Shown here piece by piece: positions 8,327 through 16,935 of a DNA stretch of 42,579 nucleotides. Position numbers and translations under genes: made by a program. The notes under the pieces were generated by a model that saw only the letters and a list, made by a program, of their open reading frames with translations, had not been told where the DNA came from and did no database searches. The DNA comes from Bacillota bacterium. Its GTDB lineage: Bacteria > Bacillota > Clostridia > Eubacteriales > Eubacteriaceae. Location of the stretch: the NCBI GenBank assembly GCA_018903255.1, contig JAHIQT010000072.1, positions 1 through 42,579 on the forward strand, given 5' to 3'. Each line of letters begins with the position of its first letter. The stretch's first letter is position 1.

Positions 8327-8965
8327 TTATTTTGCACTTCTCCCCATGTTAACCACATAGCGGGTGATATTTGTTCGTGATACCTTGCCGATTAAAACTA
8401 AACGCTGAATACCCTTTTCATCAATTTCTTTTTTCACAATGGGAAGGGATTCTACCTCGTAATACATTGTTTTATAGGCAGCATCATAAACAGATTCATT
8501 TGGTTCAAGATAGATAATATTAGGCATTCTGGTCATAATCATCGGAATCGGCAGCGATTCTACCTCTTTTCTCCCAATCATGGCCTTAATGAAGTCCTTA
8601 CGGGAAACAATCCCTGAAAGATATTTACCATCAACGACATATAAGGTTCCGGCATTTTTCGTAAACATCGTAATAATCCCGTCGTAAATCGAGGATGTTT
8701 CTTCAACAATGGTCGGCTCGGTTTGAATGTCCATCACATTAATGGTTTTGATATAGCTCCCTAAAATATTCAGTAAAGAACGACCAGTATAATAATAGCC
8801 AACCTTTCGCTTTGCTTCTAGAATCCCCATCATCGTCAAAATTTTAAGATCTGGACGAATCGTGGCTCGATTGATATTGAGTAATTCGGCAATTTCATTA
8901 CTCTTTACGGGTTGTTTTTCTTTGACGATTTCGATTATTTCTTTTTGCCTGCTTGATAACTCCAT
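8327..8965 (-). CDS. ccpN: CcpN-type repressor with HTH and CBS domains
   Basis: This 212-residue protein has a DeoR/MarR-like helix-turn-helix at residues 1-60 (SRQKEIIEIVKEKQPVKSNE, then LNINRATIRPDL). Two CBS modules follow, the second near residues 140-200 (IIYLEPNESVYDAAYKTM). CBS pairs bind adenine nucleotides. In Bacillus subtilis, CcpN represses gluconeogenic genes when glycolytic substrates are present. Here the gene heads the unit that encodes PPDK and its regulator, so the same logic fits. AAAGGGG lies seven bases before the ATG. A strong promoter with a matching CcpN-type site lies in front, suggesting autoregulation. The symbol is by family and context. Confidence 0.85.
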   Translation of the reverse strand: MELSSRQKEIIEIVKEKQPVKSNEIAELLNINRATIRPDLKILTMMGILEAKRKVGYYYTGRSLLNILGSYIKTINVMDIQTEPTIVEETSSIYDGIITMFTKNAGTLYVVDGKYLSGIVSRKDFIKAMIGRKEVESLPIPMIMTRMPNIIYLEPNESVYDAAYKTMYYEVESLPIVKKEIDEKGIQRLVLIGKVSRTNITRYVVNMGRSAK

Positions 8966-8995
8966 GTTCAGCCCCTTTGTCTGTTTGATTTATTA

Positions 8996-9006
8996 AGTAT
9001 AACACA
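8996..9006 (-). promoter_or_regulatory. Candidate CcpN operator overlapping the -10 box
   Basis: On the minus strand TGTGTTATACT matches every position of the CcpN consensus as I recall it from B. subtilis (TRTGHYATAYW). It overlaps the -10 of the promoter that drives the ccpN-like gene, as expected for autorepression. Part of the match is shared with an extended -10 element, so it is suggestive rather than decisive. Confidence 0.45.
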
Positions 9007-9023
9007 TATCATGCTATTGTAAA
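8996..9023 (-). promoter_or_regulatory. Promoter of the ccpN-regulator-ppdK unit
   Basis: Read leftward, TTTACA (9018-9023) and TATACT (8996-9001) are 16 bases apart, with an extended TG two bases before the -10. The transcript would start about 25 bases before the ccpN coding start. Confidence 0.7.
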
Positions 9024-9088
9024 CAAGTAAAATATTTTTTTGAACGCCACTGATAATATTTTATCATTTAATTTATATGTAACCTTTT

Positions 9089-9664
9089 TCATAGCGTTAT
9101 TGAGTCAGAAAGACCCTCGTATATTTTATCACCAATCCGGGTGACATTTTTTAATTCCTCCAATTGTTTAAAGCCGCCATTCTTTTCCCGGTAATCAATG
9201 ATTGCTCCAGCGATGACATCGCCAATCCCAGGCAGGCTTTTTAGTTCTTCTCGGCTAGCTGTGTTAATATTGATTTTCAAATTTTCACTGCCCACTTTTG
9301 ATTCTAAAACTTCTCCAATCGCAGGAATATGAATTTTTTCTTCATCTTGCAATTTTCTGGCCAAGTTCAATGAATTGACATCGGCAGTGTCTGTTAACCC
9401 ACCCACCAATTCGATGGCTTCAACCAGTCGCGAACCTTGATTGAGTGCAACCACCCCTGGTTTTGTCACGGCACCGGTGATATGCACCATCATTACTGGG
9501 CTATTATCACCGTTTTCATCATTGACTGTTTCACTTAAAGCGCTTCCAGTAATTGACATTTCCACCTTTGTGGACGCTTTATATTGATACCAGCCCCAAA
9601 AAACGCCCAAAAAAACAAGCACAATGAGAATGTAAAGGATTTTGTTTCGATCAAGCTTATCCAT
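9089..9664 (-). CDS. comEA: ComEA-like DNA-binding protein, SLBB plus helix-hairpin-helix
   Basis: ComEA is the membrane-anchored DNA receptor of the competence uptake machinery. The 191-residue protein has one N-terminal membrane segment (about residues 7-26) and an SLBB-type domain (about 55-115: VHITGAVTKPGVVALNQGSR). A C-terminal helix-hairpin-helix pair follows (about 128-190: ININTASREELKSLPGIGDV). This is the standard ComEA order and size. It starts one base after the stop of the PHP gene, so the two are co-transcribed. ComEC is not in the window, though a ComM-like gene is (35792-37319). Confidence 0.9.
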   Translation of the reverse strand: MDKLDRNKILYILIVLVFLGVFWGWYQYKASTKVEMSITGSALSETVNDENGDNSPVMMVHITGAVTKPGVVALNQGSRLVEAIELVGGLTDTADVNSLNLARKLQDEEKIHIPAIGEVLESKVGSENLKININTASREELKSLPGIGDVIAGAIIDYREKNGGFKQLEELKNVTRIGDKIYEGLSDSITL

Positions 9665-9665
9665 G

Positions 9666-10517
9666 CTACACTCCCAGAGGCTGTGCGTCCCATCGGCCTT
9701 TTTTTAATACCCAATACTCCTGATAGCCACATTCTGTTATATAAGCTTCAGCTTCGTCATATTCAAAAACGATTCCCGCTGTTGAATGGCTATCGCTACC
9801 AATTGTGATCGGAATATTTCTCTTTTTCATTTCCGGTATCATCCAATCTGAGGGATAACGTCCTACCCCTGGAATCCGCAAATTCGTACCAGTATTAATT
9901 TCCATCCGGGTGTTTTTTGTGGCAATTTGATCCAGACAGTCTTTCACCGTTTCCTGATACCAGGTGTCTTGTTCATTGAAAAAGCGATTATCGCGATTGT
10001 ATTTTTTAACTAAATCAAAGTGACCCAAGATATCGGGTTCAAACATGCTAACCATCTTTGCAATTCCTTGATAGTAATCCTTAATAAAGGCCTGCTTATC
10101 TCCGGCATAATATTTTTTTATTCCCTGCTCAAAATTCTGTTGGGATTCATCAATATAAGAAACATCTGCCCCGGTCGTTATGCCGATGGTATGAACAGCC
10201 ATAATGGTGTAATCCAGCCGGGGTATTACAGCTTTGGCCAGATCGCTGATATCTTGTCGATCGATAAAAAAGTCGATCTCCAGACCACAGTACAGTTCAA
10301 TTTGCGATGAATATTTATCTTTTAGAACCTTGACATCGTTGAGATAATTTTCTAAATTTTCTTCTTTCATTGTCCAATCATTGGGAAATGGCAAGGATAA
10401 ATGGCTTGACAGCCCCATACTAGTGAGACCTGAAGCAATTCCTGCAGCAACCATTTCTTCGAGGCTATTTTTGCCATCACAGTAATCTGAATGAACATGA
10501 TAATTTGCCAGTAACAT
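9666..10517 (-). CDS. PHP-domain phosphoesterase, histidinol-phosphatase (HisK/HisJ) type
   Basis: The PHP fold is clear from metal-binding motifs in order: YHVHSDYCDG at the N-terminus, CGLEIDFF (about residue 87), a central VHTIG, GHFDLVKKY and the C-terminal GSDSHST. The closest use is dephosphorylation of L-histidinol phosphate in histidine synthesis, but no his genes are near. Other small phosphoesters are possible. Start choice: GGAGGG lies five bases before the ATG at 10517, giving 283 residues. A longer frame from 10541 has no ribosome binding site. Confidence 0.8.
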   Translation of the reverse strand: MLLANYHVHSDYCDGKNSLEEMVAAGIASGLTSMGLSSHLSLPFPNDWTMKEENLENYLNDVKVLKDKYSSQIELYCGLEIDFFIDRQDISDLAKAVIPRLDYTIMAVHTIGITTGADVSYIDESQQNFEQGIKKYYAGDKQAFIKDYYQGIAKMVSMFEPDILGHFDLVKKYNRDNRFFNEQDTWYQETVKDCLDQIATKNTRMEINTGTNLRIPGVGRYPSDWMIPEMKKRNIPITIGSDSHSTAGIVFEYDEAEAYITECGYQEYWVLKKGRWDAQPLGV

Positions 10518-10574
10518 TTTGATCCCTCCAAAAATTTGCATAAAATGATTGTATCATGACACCGAATTTTTAGC

Positions 10575-10607
10575 AAATAAAAAAAATTGCCGATACGACA
10601 ATTTTTT
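10575..10607 (-). terminator. Rho-independent terminator after the ABC transporter operon
   Basis: AAAAAATTG and CAATTTTTT flank a short CG-TAT-CG tip with one mismatch. In the leftward direction the stem runs into a T-rich tail. It lies about ten bases past the ATPase stop codon. Confidence 0.7.
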
Positions 10608-10616
10608 ATAGGTTGA

Positions 10617-11375
10617 TTATAAAATTTTATTGAGAAAGCTTTTTGTTCTTTCTTCCTTTGGATTTAACAGTACTTCCTCAGGGCTTCCTTCTTCACAGAT
10701 CACACCAGCATCCATAAAGATGACCCGATCAGCCACTTCTCTGGCAAAACCGATTTCGTGGGTTACTATCAGCATTGTCATCCCTTTTTCAGCCAGCTGC
10801 CGCATGGTCGCCAATACTTCACCAACCAGTTCGGGATCCAGCGCCGAGGTCGGTTCATCAAACATCATAATTTTGGGATCCATCGCCAAGGCCCGGGCAA
10901 TCGCCACCCGCTGCTGTTGTCCGCCCGATAGGCGTGAGGGGTACTCATCTTTTTTTTCTGATAGACCAACCATACTAAGCAGATCCAGCGCTCTGGTTTC
11001 CGCTATCTTCTTATCAATTTTTTTGACAATCAGCGGCGCAATCGTGACATTATCAATCACTGTCAAATGAGGAAACAGATTAAAGCTCTGAAAAACCATT
11101 CCCAGATCAGCACACAGTGACTGTACGGTTACCGGATCAATCTTCATTAGATCTTTATTGTTGGCTCGTTTATCTGAAAGCACATCTTCGATATAAATTT
11201 CTCCATCGGATATCCGTTCCAATTGGTTAAGACAACGTAACAAGGTACTTTTTCCTGAGCCACTAGCACCGATTATACAGACTACTTCGCCTTGTGAAAC
11301 CTCAAGATTGACACCCTTGAGCACTTCTAAATCTCCAAAAGATTTTCGGATATTGACTAATTTTACCATACTCAT
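10617..11375 (-). CDS. Polar amino acid ABC transporter, ATP-binding protein
   Basis: This is a GlnQ/ArtP/HisP-type ATPase that energises uptake of a polar amino acid at the inner face of the membrane. Motifs are Walker [11 protein letters not shown]-loop [10 protein letters not shown], signature [15 protein letters not shown], Walker [13 protein letters not shown] and the H-loop VTHE. Starting at 11375 it has 252 residues, normal for the family. AGGGA lies eight bases before that ATG; an ATG at 11381 is too close to it, and the frame extending to 11432 would overlap the permease. It is the last gene of a binding protein-permease-ATPase operon. Substrate cannot be read from the ATPase. Confidence 0.92.
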   Translation of the reverse strand: MSMVKLVNIRKSFGDLEVLKGVNLEVSQGEVVCIIGASGSGKSTLLRCLNQLERISDGEIYIEDVLSDKRANNKDLMKIDPVTVQSLCADLGMVFQSFNLFPHLTVIDNVTIAPLIVKKIDKKIAETRALDLLSMVGLSEKKDEYPSRLSGGQQQRVAIARALAMDPKIMMFDEPTSALDPELVGEVLATMRQLAEKGMTMLIVTHEIGFAREVADRVIFMDAGVICEEGSPEEVLLNPKEERTKSFLNKIL

Positions 11376-11385
11376 ATTCATTTCC

Positions 11386-12048
11386 CTATCTTTCGTAAAT
11401 CCCAAGTTTCTTTTCCATCTTATCAAATACAACCTGGATAATCGTTGTTAAGAATAAATAAATGGCCGCCGCATAAATATAGTAAATCCATGAGCCAGTT
11501 GCGCTTGCCATCGTTTTTGTGGTTCTTAGTAAATCAAATAACGCAATCGTTGATACCAACGAGGTATCCTTTAGTAACATAATCAGCTCGTTACCCATCG
11601 GGGCAACCAGTCGCTTGTAGGTTTGGGGAATAATAATTTTTGTCATCGCCTGGCGATAACTCATTCCCAAAGCTTTCGATGCTTCCATTTGTCCGCCATC
11701 AATTGACTCAATCGCGGCTCGAATGATCTCGGCCAGATAAGCGGTGGCATTTAAAGAAAACGCCACAAAGGCAGCAATCATCGGATTAACCGTGAATGTT
11801 GAACCCGTTGCATCTAGATAGATAATCGGAATGGCATAATAAATAATGAATAATTGCAGTAGCATCGGGGTTCCTCTAAAGAACCAGATATAAAACCAAG
11901 ATAGCGTATTGGCTACCTTACTTTTCGAGAGTCTCCCAAGAGCAACTACTACGCCAAAAATCGCACCAAAAATGATTGCTACAATCGCAATCTCAAGGGT
12001 TACGATGGTTCCATTTACAATTGCCCATAGTTGGATTTCATTTAACAC
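11386..12048 (-). CDS. Polar amino acid ABC transporter, permease
   Basis: The 220-residue protein has five or so membrane helices and the HisMQ/GlnP-type permease region. The cytoplasmic EAA loop ([22 protein letters not shown]) contacts the ATPase, and [18 protein letters not shown] precedes it. A single permease gene implies a homodimer. AAGGGAAG stands about 13 bases before the ATG, a rather long spacing. The 312-base gap that separates it from the binding-protein gene is highly structured (separate entry), which may set the stoichiometry between the two. Confidence 0.92.
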   Translation of the reverse strand: MLNEIQLWAIVNGTIVTLEIAIVAIIFGAIFGVVVALGRLSKSKVANTLSWFYIWFFRGTPMLLQLFIIYYAIPIIYLDATGSTFTVNPMIAAFVAFSLNATAYLAEIIRAAIESIDGGQMEASKALGMSYRQAMTKIIIPQTYKRLVAPMGNELIMLLKDTSLVSTIALFDLLRTTKTMASATGSWIYYIYAAAIYLFLTTIIQVVFDKMEKKLGIYER

Positions 12049-12360
12049 GTTGATCTTCCCTTCGTCTTAAAAATTTAAATACTGACCCATGTCAGACTGT
12101 AGACAAAACCTTTTTCAACCATGCAGAAACAAGACATCACTGAAAAAGACATTAACAACTTAATTACTTTGTCTACAACCCTCACGAACATTTGCTCATC
12201 ATGTGCCTTTGAAACATACTGGTTTGTCTTCCCCTATTATGCAAATCACAAGCTGCGTAGAAGCTAGTATGACGATGTTCCTCGGCAAACATATGAACAG
12301 GACTTGTCACAGAAACTGTACCAAGTCCTATTCCAATATTATATTAAATTATTGAAAAAC
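12049..12360 (-). other. Structured gap between binding protein and permease genes
   Basis: No ORF is credible in these 312 bases. Several inverted repeats are present. One is an 80-base element with nested 10-bp (12098-12107 with 12168-12177) and 8-bp (12110-12117 with 12141-12148) perfect arms. A small hairpin CTGAC-CCAT-GTCAG sits at 12082-12095, and a strong hairpin at 12299-12329. None is followed by a T-run in the leftward direction, so none is a standard terminator. The region may be an mRNA stabiliser or regulatory element, or a small RNA gene. Confidence 0.5.
12299..12329 (-). repeat. Inverted repeat (hairpin) after the binding-protein gene
   Basis: AGGACTTG (12299-12306) and CAAGTCCT (12322-12329) are perfect 8-bp arms. 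The loop contains a second pair, ACAG/CTGT, around three bases. There is no T-tail on either strand. A hairpin here typically protects the 3' end of abundant binding-protein mRNA. Confidence 0.65.
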
Positions 12361-13191
12361 CTATTCAATGACAATCAATTCGGTGTCAATATCTTTTGTC
12401 ATGTCTTGACCGAACCATTTCATCGAAATTTCTGTCATCTTGCCACTTTCCTGCAATGCTTTAATGGCTTTATTAAACTGTTCAGTCATTGTGGTGTCAG
12501 CTGAACGAGCGGTAATCCCAATCGGTTCATTGGTCAATACATCTGAGCTAACCACGTAGAGATCTGGATTTTGCGCAACATAATACATCGCTACACCAAC
12601 ATCTGTAATGACATTATCGATTTGTTTGCCTTGAAGTGCTGCAAACGCGTCCAACATACCATCAAATTTTTTGATCTCAACATTAACGCCTTCGTCAAGC
12701 TTTAATTTTTCGGCAGCAATATCTGCAGTAGTTTCAATTTGTGCCCCTAGTGTTTTGCCTTCCAGCTCTTTAAAAACCTTAACCGGAGTTGCATCTTTTC
12801 GGGATACAATGACGATCCCGTTGGCAACATAAGGGTCACTCATGCTAAAGCCTTCAAGACGTTCTGGCGTAATACTTGTACTTGAAATGATGACATCATA
12901 TTGTTTAGCATTTAAGCCATTAAAAATACCATCCCAAGCAACTGTCTGGAATTCTACCTCTACTCCTAATTCCTCTGCTAAAGCATTTGCAAAGTCAATA
13001 TCAAAACCAACTAATTCATTTTGATCATTTCTAAATTCCATCGGCAGGTAGGTATCATCGACACCGATACTTAACACGCCATCCGCTAAAGCATCTTCCT
13101 CAGTTTTCGTGCCTCCAGAGGTACATCCTGTTAAAACAAGTGCCGATAGTAGTAACACAATCAGCGATAGACCTAATCGTTTTCTTTTCAT
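12361..13191 (-). CDS. Polar amino acid ABC transporter, substrate-binding lipoprotein
   Basis: A lipoprotein signal with a basic start, hydrophobic core and lipobox LVLTGC (Cys23) tethers it outside the membrane. The mature part is a periplasmic-binding-protein type 2 fold of cluster 3, with LSIGVDDTYLPMEFRNDQNE, LVGFDIDFANALAEELGVEVEF and a conserved TPERLEGFSMSDPY. The aspartate in GFDIDFA contacts the alpha-amino group in relatives. The 276-residue length is normal. AAAGGAG stands seven bases before the ATG. Ligand specificity is not predictable from this, though glutamine, cystine or arginine-type ligands are usual. Confidence 0.92.
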   Translation of the reverse strand: MKRKRLGLSLIVLLLSALVLTGCTSGGTKTEEDALADGVLSIGVDDTYLPMEFRNDQNELVGFDIDFANALAEELGVEVEFQTVAWDGIFNGLNAKQYDVIISSTSITPERLEGFSMSDPYVANGIVIVSRKDATPVKVFKELEGKTLGAQIETTADIAAEKLKLDEGVNVEIKKFDGMLDAFAALQGKQIDNVITDVGVAMYYVAQNPDLYVVSSDVLTNEPIGITARSADTTMTEQFNKAIKALQESGKMTEISMKWFGQDMTKDIDTELIVIE

Positions 13192-13224
13192 AATCTTCTC
13201 CTTTCGCTATTCCTAATGCTGTTA

Positions 13225-13253
13225 ATTATATATTATTTTACTGACATTAACAA
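13225..13253 (-). promoter_or_regulatory. Promoter of the amino acid ABC operon
   Basis: Read leftward, TTGTTA (13248-13253) and a perfect TATAAT (13225-13230) are separated by 17 bases, about 33 bases before the start codon of the binding protein. Confidence 0.75.
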
Positions 13254-13308
13254 GTTTTTTTAAAACTCCTTGAATATCTATGCATACCTGGGGAAGATTT
13301 TTCTCAGC

Positions 13309-14475
13309 TTATCTAAAGGTATTGATAAAAATTCCTATAATATTCAGACCGCCTAACCAGGTGCCCAATACACTGCCTAGATTTGCAAAAACGACTACCA
13401 TCAATACCTTTGTAACCTTGTTTTTCCATAACCCCTTAATGCTGCCAAGGTCTTTTGGTAATGATTCAAAGTCTTCTACCTTTGGTTTTCGAAAGTGCGC
13501 CTCAGACATCCCTGCAAACCAACCAGCCGCGAGCAGTGGATTTAATGAGGTTATCGGGGCGGCTAAAAATGCCACCAGCACCGAGACAATGTGTCCGCCA
13601 GCTATTAAGGTTCCCAGCGCTGATAAGGCACCATTCCAGATTATCCAGCTTTTTGCCTGGTCCCAACCGGAACTGGGGCTGGCTATAAAGGTGGCGACGA
13701 TCAGTCCCACCAGGATAATTGGGATCATCCAACCAATGACCTTTCCAGCATTTGATTTTGGCGGAACGACTTCCAGTTTCTCAAGATCCTGTTCTTTATA
13801 TATCTCTTCTTTAATTCCTGGTACATGTGCTGCTCCAAGAACCGCAACGACCTTGTCACCTGGAGCATTCTTTATTTTATAAGCCAGATATTGATCCCGT
13901 TCATCAACCAGATATTTTTTTACACCTTTAAAAGCTGAGCCCATTTCTGAAAGCGCTGCTGTTAGCATATCGTCAGATTTCAGATTCTCCAAATCTTCTT
14001 CGGTAATCTCTTCATCATCGACCACGCTGAGAACAATCGAAAAGAGCACCTTAATCTTTTCCCATAAACTGCACCCCCGCCAGATTCGATTAAAGGTAAT
14101 CTGGATGCTGCGATCAGCCAGCACCAGTTTTGCCCCGTACTCTTTGGCACAGGCGATCCCTTCCATCATTTCCTGGCCGGATTCAATGCCGAACTGTTCT
14201 GCTAGCTTACGCTGATAGTTGGACAATAAGATATTTACAAACATAAAGCCTGCCCGTTTGTTTTTAATAATCTGAATCAGGTCAGTATTCGACCATTTGT
14301 CTTTCTGATTGATTGCTTCGTAACGCTGTTGATCGAGTTCGATACAGATTGAATCCGGTCTTTCCTTTTCGATCGTTTGCCGCACTTCTTCGACACTATT
14401 TTTTGAAACATGAGCCGTTCCAATTAAAATTATTTCTTTGCCGTTATAATCAAGCCGTGTAATATTTGCTTCCAA
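13309..14475 (-). CDS. TraB/PrgY-family membrane protein
   Basis: The N-terminal half (to about residue 230) is a TraB domain: IGTAHVSKNSVEEV with the GxxH motif, ICIELDQQRYEA and VAVLGAAHVPGI. The C-terminal part (about 245-388) holds four or so hydrophobic segments. In enterococci PrgY reduces pheromone activity, and the fold is related to metal-dependent proteases of the Tiki/GumN group, so a membrane-bound hydrolase is possible. The physiological role in clostridia is unknown. The start is TTG at 14475 with AAAGGAAG seven bases upstream; 388 residues is normal. It is flanked by a terminator upstream, so it has its own promoter. Confidence 0.87.
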   Translation of the reverse strand: MEANITRLDYNGKEIILIGTAHVSKNSVEEVRQTIEKERPDSICIELDQQRYEAINQKDKWSNTDLIQIIKNKRAGFMFVNILLSNYQRKLAEQFGIESGQEMMEGIACAKEYGAKLVLADRSIQITFNRIWRGCSLWEKIKVLFSIVLSVVDDEEITEEDLENLKSDDMLTAALSEMGSAFKGVKKYLVDERDQYLAYKIKNAPGDKVVAVLGAAHVPGIKEEIYKEQDLEKLEVVPPKSNAGKVIGWMIPIILVGLIVATFIASPSSGWDQAKSWIIWNGALSALGTLIAGGHIVSVLVAFLAAPITSLNPLLAAGWFAGMSEAHFRKPKVEDFESLPKDLGSIKGLWKNKVTKVLMVVVFANLGSVLGTWLGGLNIIGIFINTFR

Positions 14476-14504
14476 TGAACTTCCTTTCTTCAGGTTTTGT
14501 CCAG

Positions 14505-14550
14505 AAAAAACTGGTCATTCCAGGTGATCAAAAAATCACACTGACCAGTT
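14505..14550 (-). terminator. Rho-independent terminator after the LacI-family gene
   Basis: Perfect 9-bp arms AACTGGTCA/TGACCAGTT (14542-14550 with 14509-14517) enclose a second stem GTGAT/ATCAC. Read leftward the hairpin is followed by a run of T. It ends the unit that runs from the flippase-like gene to the regulator. Confidence 0.85.
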
Positions 14551-14609
14551 ATCTTACTACCTATTGCTGCTATGAATAAAGTTTTAATCACGATATCATG
14601 AAAGTCCTT

Positions 14610-15623
14610 CTATTTGTCGATTTTTGCCACTGAACCGCGAATATGAACCTCATGGGGCACATATACATTTTTGACGGTGCGGTCGCCGTCTTTTTCACAG
14701 AGTTTAATCAGCATTCGCATCGCAATAGCTCCGATATCATACATGGGCTGGGCTACCGTGGTAATTTGAGGTCTGGTCCATTCAGCGATCCAGAAATTAT
14801 TAAAGCCGCAGATACTAATATCTTCAGGAATTTTCTTACCCATCTCTTCGGCGCAACGAATCGCTCCCAGGGCGGTCTGATCGTTAAAGCAGAAAACACA
14901 GGTGAAATCAACCCCTGTATTAATGGCTTCCTGCATCATTGTATAGCCACCGGAAAGGCTCAACTTTTCTCTGAGAATGCGGCTGTCATCAAATTCGATG
15001 TCGTTTTCATCAAAAGCTTTGATAAAACCCTTTTTTCTTTCCTGATAAATATAGCCTTCTTCCAATTCATCAAAAAACAACATGAATTTTTTATGACCTA
15101 ATTTTATCAGCTCGGTCGCTAATTCATATGCTGCCGTTTCATTATTAATTAAAACCCCGCTGAGTACACCGCTATCATCGGGAATACAGCCTAACACCAC
15201 CTCGCTGGGTGCATCAATGAGTTCCGCCTGCATCTCGTCACTTAAGTCTTTGCCGACATAGATGATCCCATCACATTGTTTTTCAACTAGGACATTCAGC
15301 GATTTTTTTTCTTTTTCCGGATCAAAATCAGTATTACTCAAAATAATATTGTAATGATAGATGCCACAAACATCTTCGGCTCCACGGACGATCTCGGTAT
15401 AATAGGGGTTGGTAATATCGGGGATCATAATTCCCATGGTATTGGTTTTTTGAATTTTCAGACTTCTGGCAATGGCATTGGGCTTATAACCGGTTTTCTT
15501 TATGGCTTCCAATACCCGTTCCTTTGTTTCTTCGTTTACTAAGGGTATATTATTAACAACTCGGGATACTGTTGCAACAGAAACATTAGCTTCTTTGGCA
15601 ACGTCTACGATTTTTACTCTCAT
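14610..15623 (-). CDS. LacI-family transcriptional regulator
   Basis: The 337-residue protein begins with the LacI helix-turn-helix and hinge (VKIVDVAKEANVSVATVSRV, then KTGYKPNAIARSL). The sugar-binding-like sensor domain follows (GIMIPDITNPYYTEIVRGAED; ICGFNNFWIAEWTRPQITTV). It is complete, with an ATG and a GAAAGG-type site. It lies 44 bases after the aminotransferase gene on the same strand and may regulate the fumarase-aminotransferase genes or itself. I do not see a clear LacI-type operator ahead of this unit. The ligand is unknown. Confidence 0.92.
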   Translation of the reverse strand: MRVKIVDVAKEANVSVATVSRVVNNIPLVNEETKERVLEAIKKTGYKPNAIARSLKIQKTNTMGIMIPDITNPYYTEIVRGAEDVCGIYHYNIILSNTDFDPEKEKKSLNVLVEKQCDGIIYVGKDLSDEMQAELIDAPSEVVLGCIPDDSGVLSGVLINNETAAYELATELIKLGHKKFMLFFDELEEGYIYQERKKGFIKAFDENDIEFDDSRILREKLSLSGGYTMMQEAINTGVDFTCVFCFNDQTALGAIRCAEEMGKKIPEDISICGFNNFWIAEWTRPQITTVAQPMYDIGAIAMRMLIKLCEKDGDRTVKNVYVPHEVHIRGSVAKIDK

Positions 15624-15667
15624 CTCTTAACCTTTCAAATTTCATAAACAATAGCACCAGCCGGCTA

Positions 15668-16924
15668 TTAACAGCCTTCCACCGCTTTGATGGCATCTAG
15701 AATCAGTTGGGGTGAACGACGGCATTTTTCTTCTGAGACTGCACAGGGCGCAAAACGCAAACCATTTCCTAAGGCCACAACAAATGTATTTTTTTCCATT
15801 AAATAACTACTAACTTCTTTTGGCTTGTCACAAGGAATACTGATAAAGAATCCGTCGCAATAGGTAACCATTTTCAGACCTATCTTTTGGGCTTCCTCAA
15901 CAAAGGCCGCTGCTCGACGTCTTAAGATACTTTTGTAGAAGCTCTGTTCAGCCATCGTCTGATTATATAAGGCATCATTGGAAAAAATTTTAGTGATCGT
16001 TTCCATCGCTCCCCGGGTTCCGTTTGACCAGTTGCCGCGGTTGGAATAGGTACAGGCATTGGCAAATTCACTGGCGATTTCTTCAGTCGGTGCGACACAA
16101 AGAATGGCTCCGTTTCTGAGTCCATACATGGTGTAACCCTTTGAACAGCTAAATGCATAGAGGGTCAGCACATTCACGGGCATCCCGGTCAGCATTTTCA
16201 TAAACTGACGGGCTTCATCGCCTTCGCCAGCAAAATCGATGTAAGCCAGATCAACCAGCAGAATAATTTTTGATTGCGGCTGAGCCGTGGCTGTTTCAGT
16301 TACAAAGTTCTTAATCGCTTGCCATTCTTCTAGCGAAATCGTATAACCGGTGGGGTTATGTGCCGGTGTATTGAGAACAGTTAACACCCGTTGCTGTTTT
16401 TCCAGCAGTTCCAGAATGCTGTTTTTCCAGCCTTCTAAATTAAATCCGCCCTTTTCGTTATACAGCGGGAAGGTGGTGATCTTTCTATGATTTTCATCAG
16501 CAATGGTGGCGTAGGCTGCCCAATACCAGTCGGTCAGTAAAATCGCATCGCCCATCTGGGTATAATTACAAAATGCGTGGCGAATGGCTCCGGTTCCACC
16601 GGGGGTAGCTACAGCCTGGATATGACCTTCCGGTCGACAGTCTTTAAAACAAGCTTCGGTAATCTTTTCTAAAAAATCCGGCTGACCGGCTAGTCCCGAG
16701 TAATCTGCAATCAGATTGTTTGGCAGGCCTTTTAAAGTATCATAGACTGATTTGAATGCCACTAATTCTCCATTGTCATCCATCAGGGCTCCGATGGTTG
16801 AATTAATCACGGCTTCTGGTCCCAATTCTCTGGTCCGGCTGGCCGCCTCTCCGGCAATTCTGAAAATTGGGTCAGTACCACCCTCTCGCAAGGATGTTTC
16901 AATAACCATTTCTGCTTTTTTCAT
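15668..16924 (-). CDS. Class I/II PLP-dependent aminotransferase, aspartate aminotransferase-like
   Basis: A fold-type I aminotransferase of 418 residues. Family marks are INSTIGALMDDNGELVAF near the N-terminus, YSGLAGQPDFLEKI, the cofactor-contacting HNPTGYTI, DLAYIDFAGEG, and the PLP lysine in YAFSCSKGYTMYGLR. The arrangement resembles aspartate/aromatic aminotransferases. Position directly after fumarase suggests a role around oxaloacetate, malate and aspartate, but substrate is not fixed by sequence. GGGAGG lies five bases before the ATG at 16924. The longer frame from 16945 overlaps the fumarase beta gene and has no site. Confidence 0.85.
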   Translation of the reverse strand: MKKAEMVIETSLREGGTDPIFRIAGEAASRTRELGPEAVINSTIGALMDDNGELVAFKSVYDTLKGLPNNLIADYSGLAGQPDFLEKITEACFKDCRPEGHIQAVATPGGTGAIRHAFCNYTQMGDAILLTDWYWAAYATIADENHRKITTFPLYNEKGGFNLEGWKNSILELLEKQQRVLTVLNTPAHNPTGYTISLEEWQAIKNFVTETATAQPQSKIILLVDLAYIDFAGEGDEARQFMKMLTGMPVNVLTLYAFSCSKGYTMYGLRNGAILCVAPTEEIASEFANACTYSNRGNWSNGTRGAMETITKIFSNDALYNQTMAEQSFYKSILRRRAAAFVEEAQKIGLKMVTYCDGFFISIPCDKPKEVSSYLMEKNTFVVALGNGLRFAPCAVSEEKCRRSPQLILDAIKAVEGC

Positions 16925-16935
16925 GTTTCCTCCCG

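Noticed and set aside
10518-10541. Longer N-terminus for the PHP phosphatase
   Set aside because: The upstream ATG has no ribosome binding site, whereas GGAGGG sits five bases before the ATG at 10517.
13280-13882. Rightward 200-codon frame opposite the TraB-family gene
   Set aside because: The opposite strand encodes a full-length TraB protein with motifs; this frame has biased composition and no start signal.
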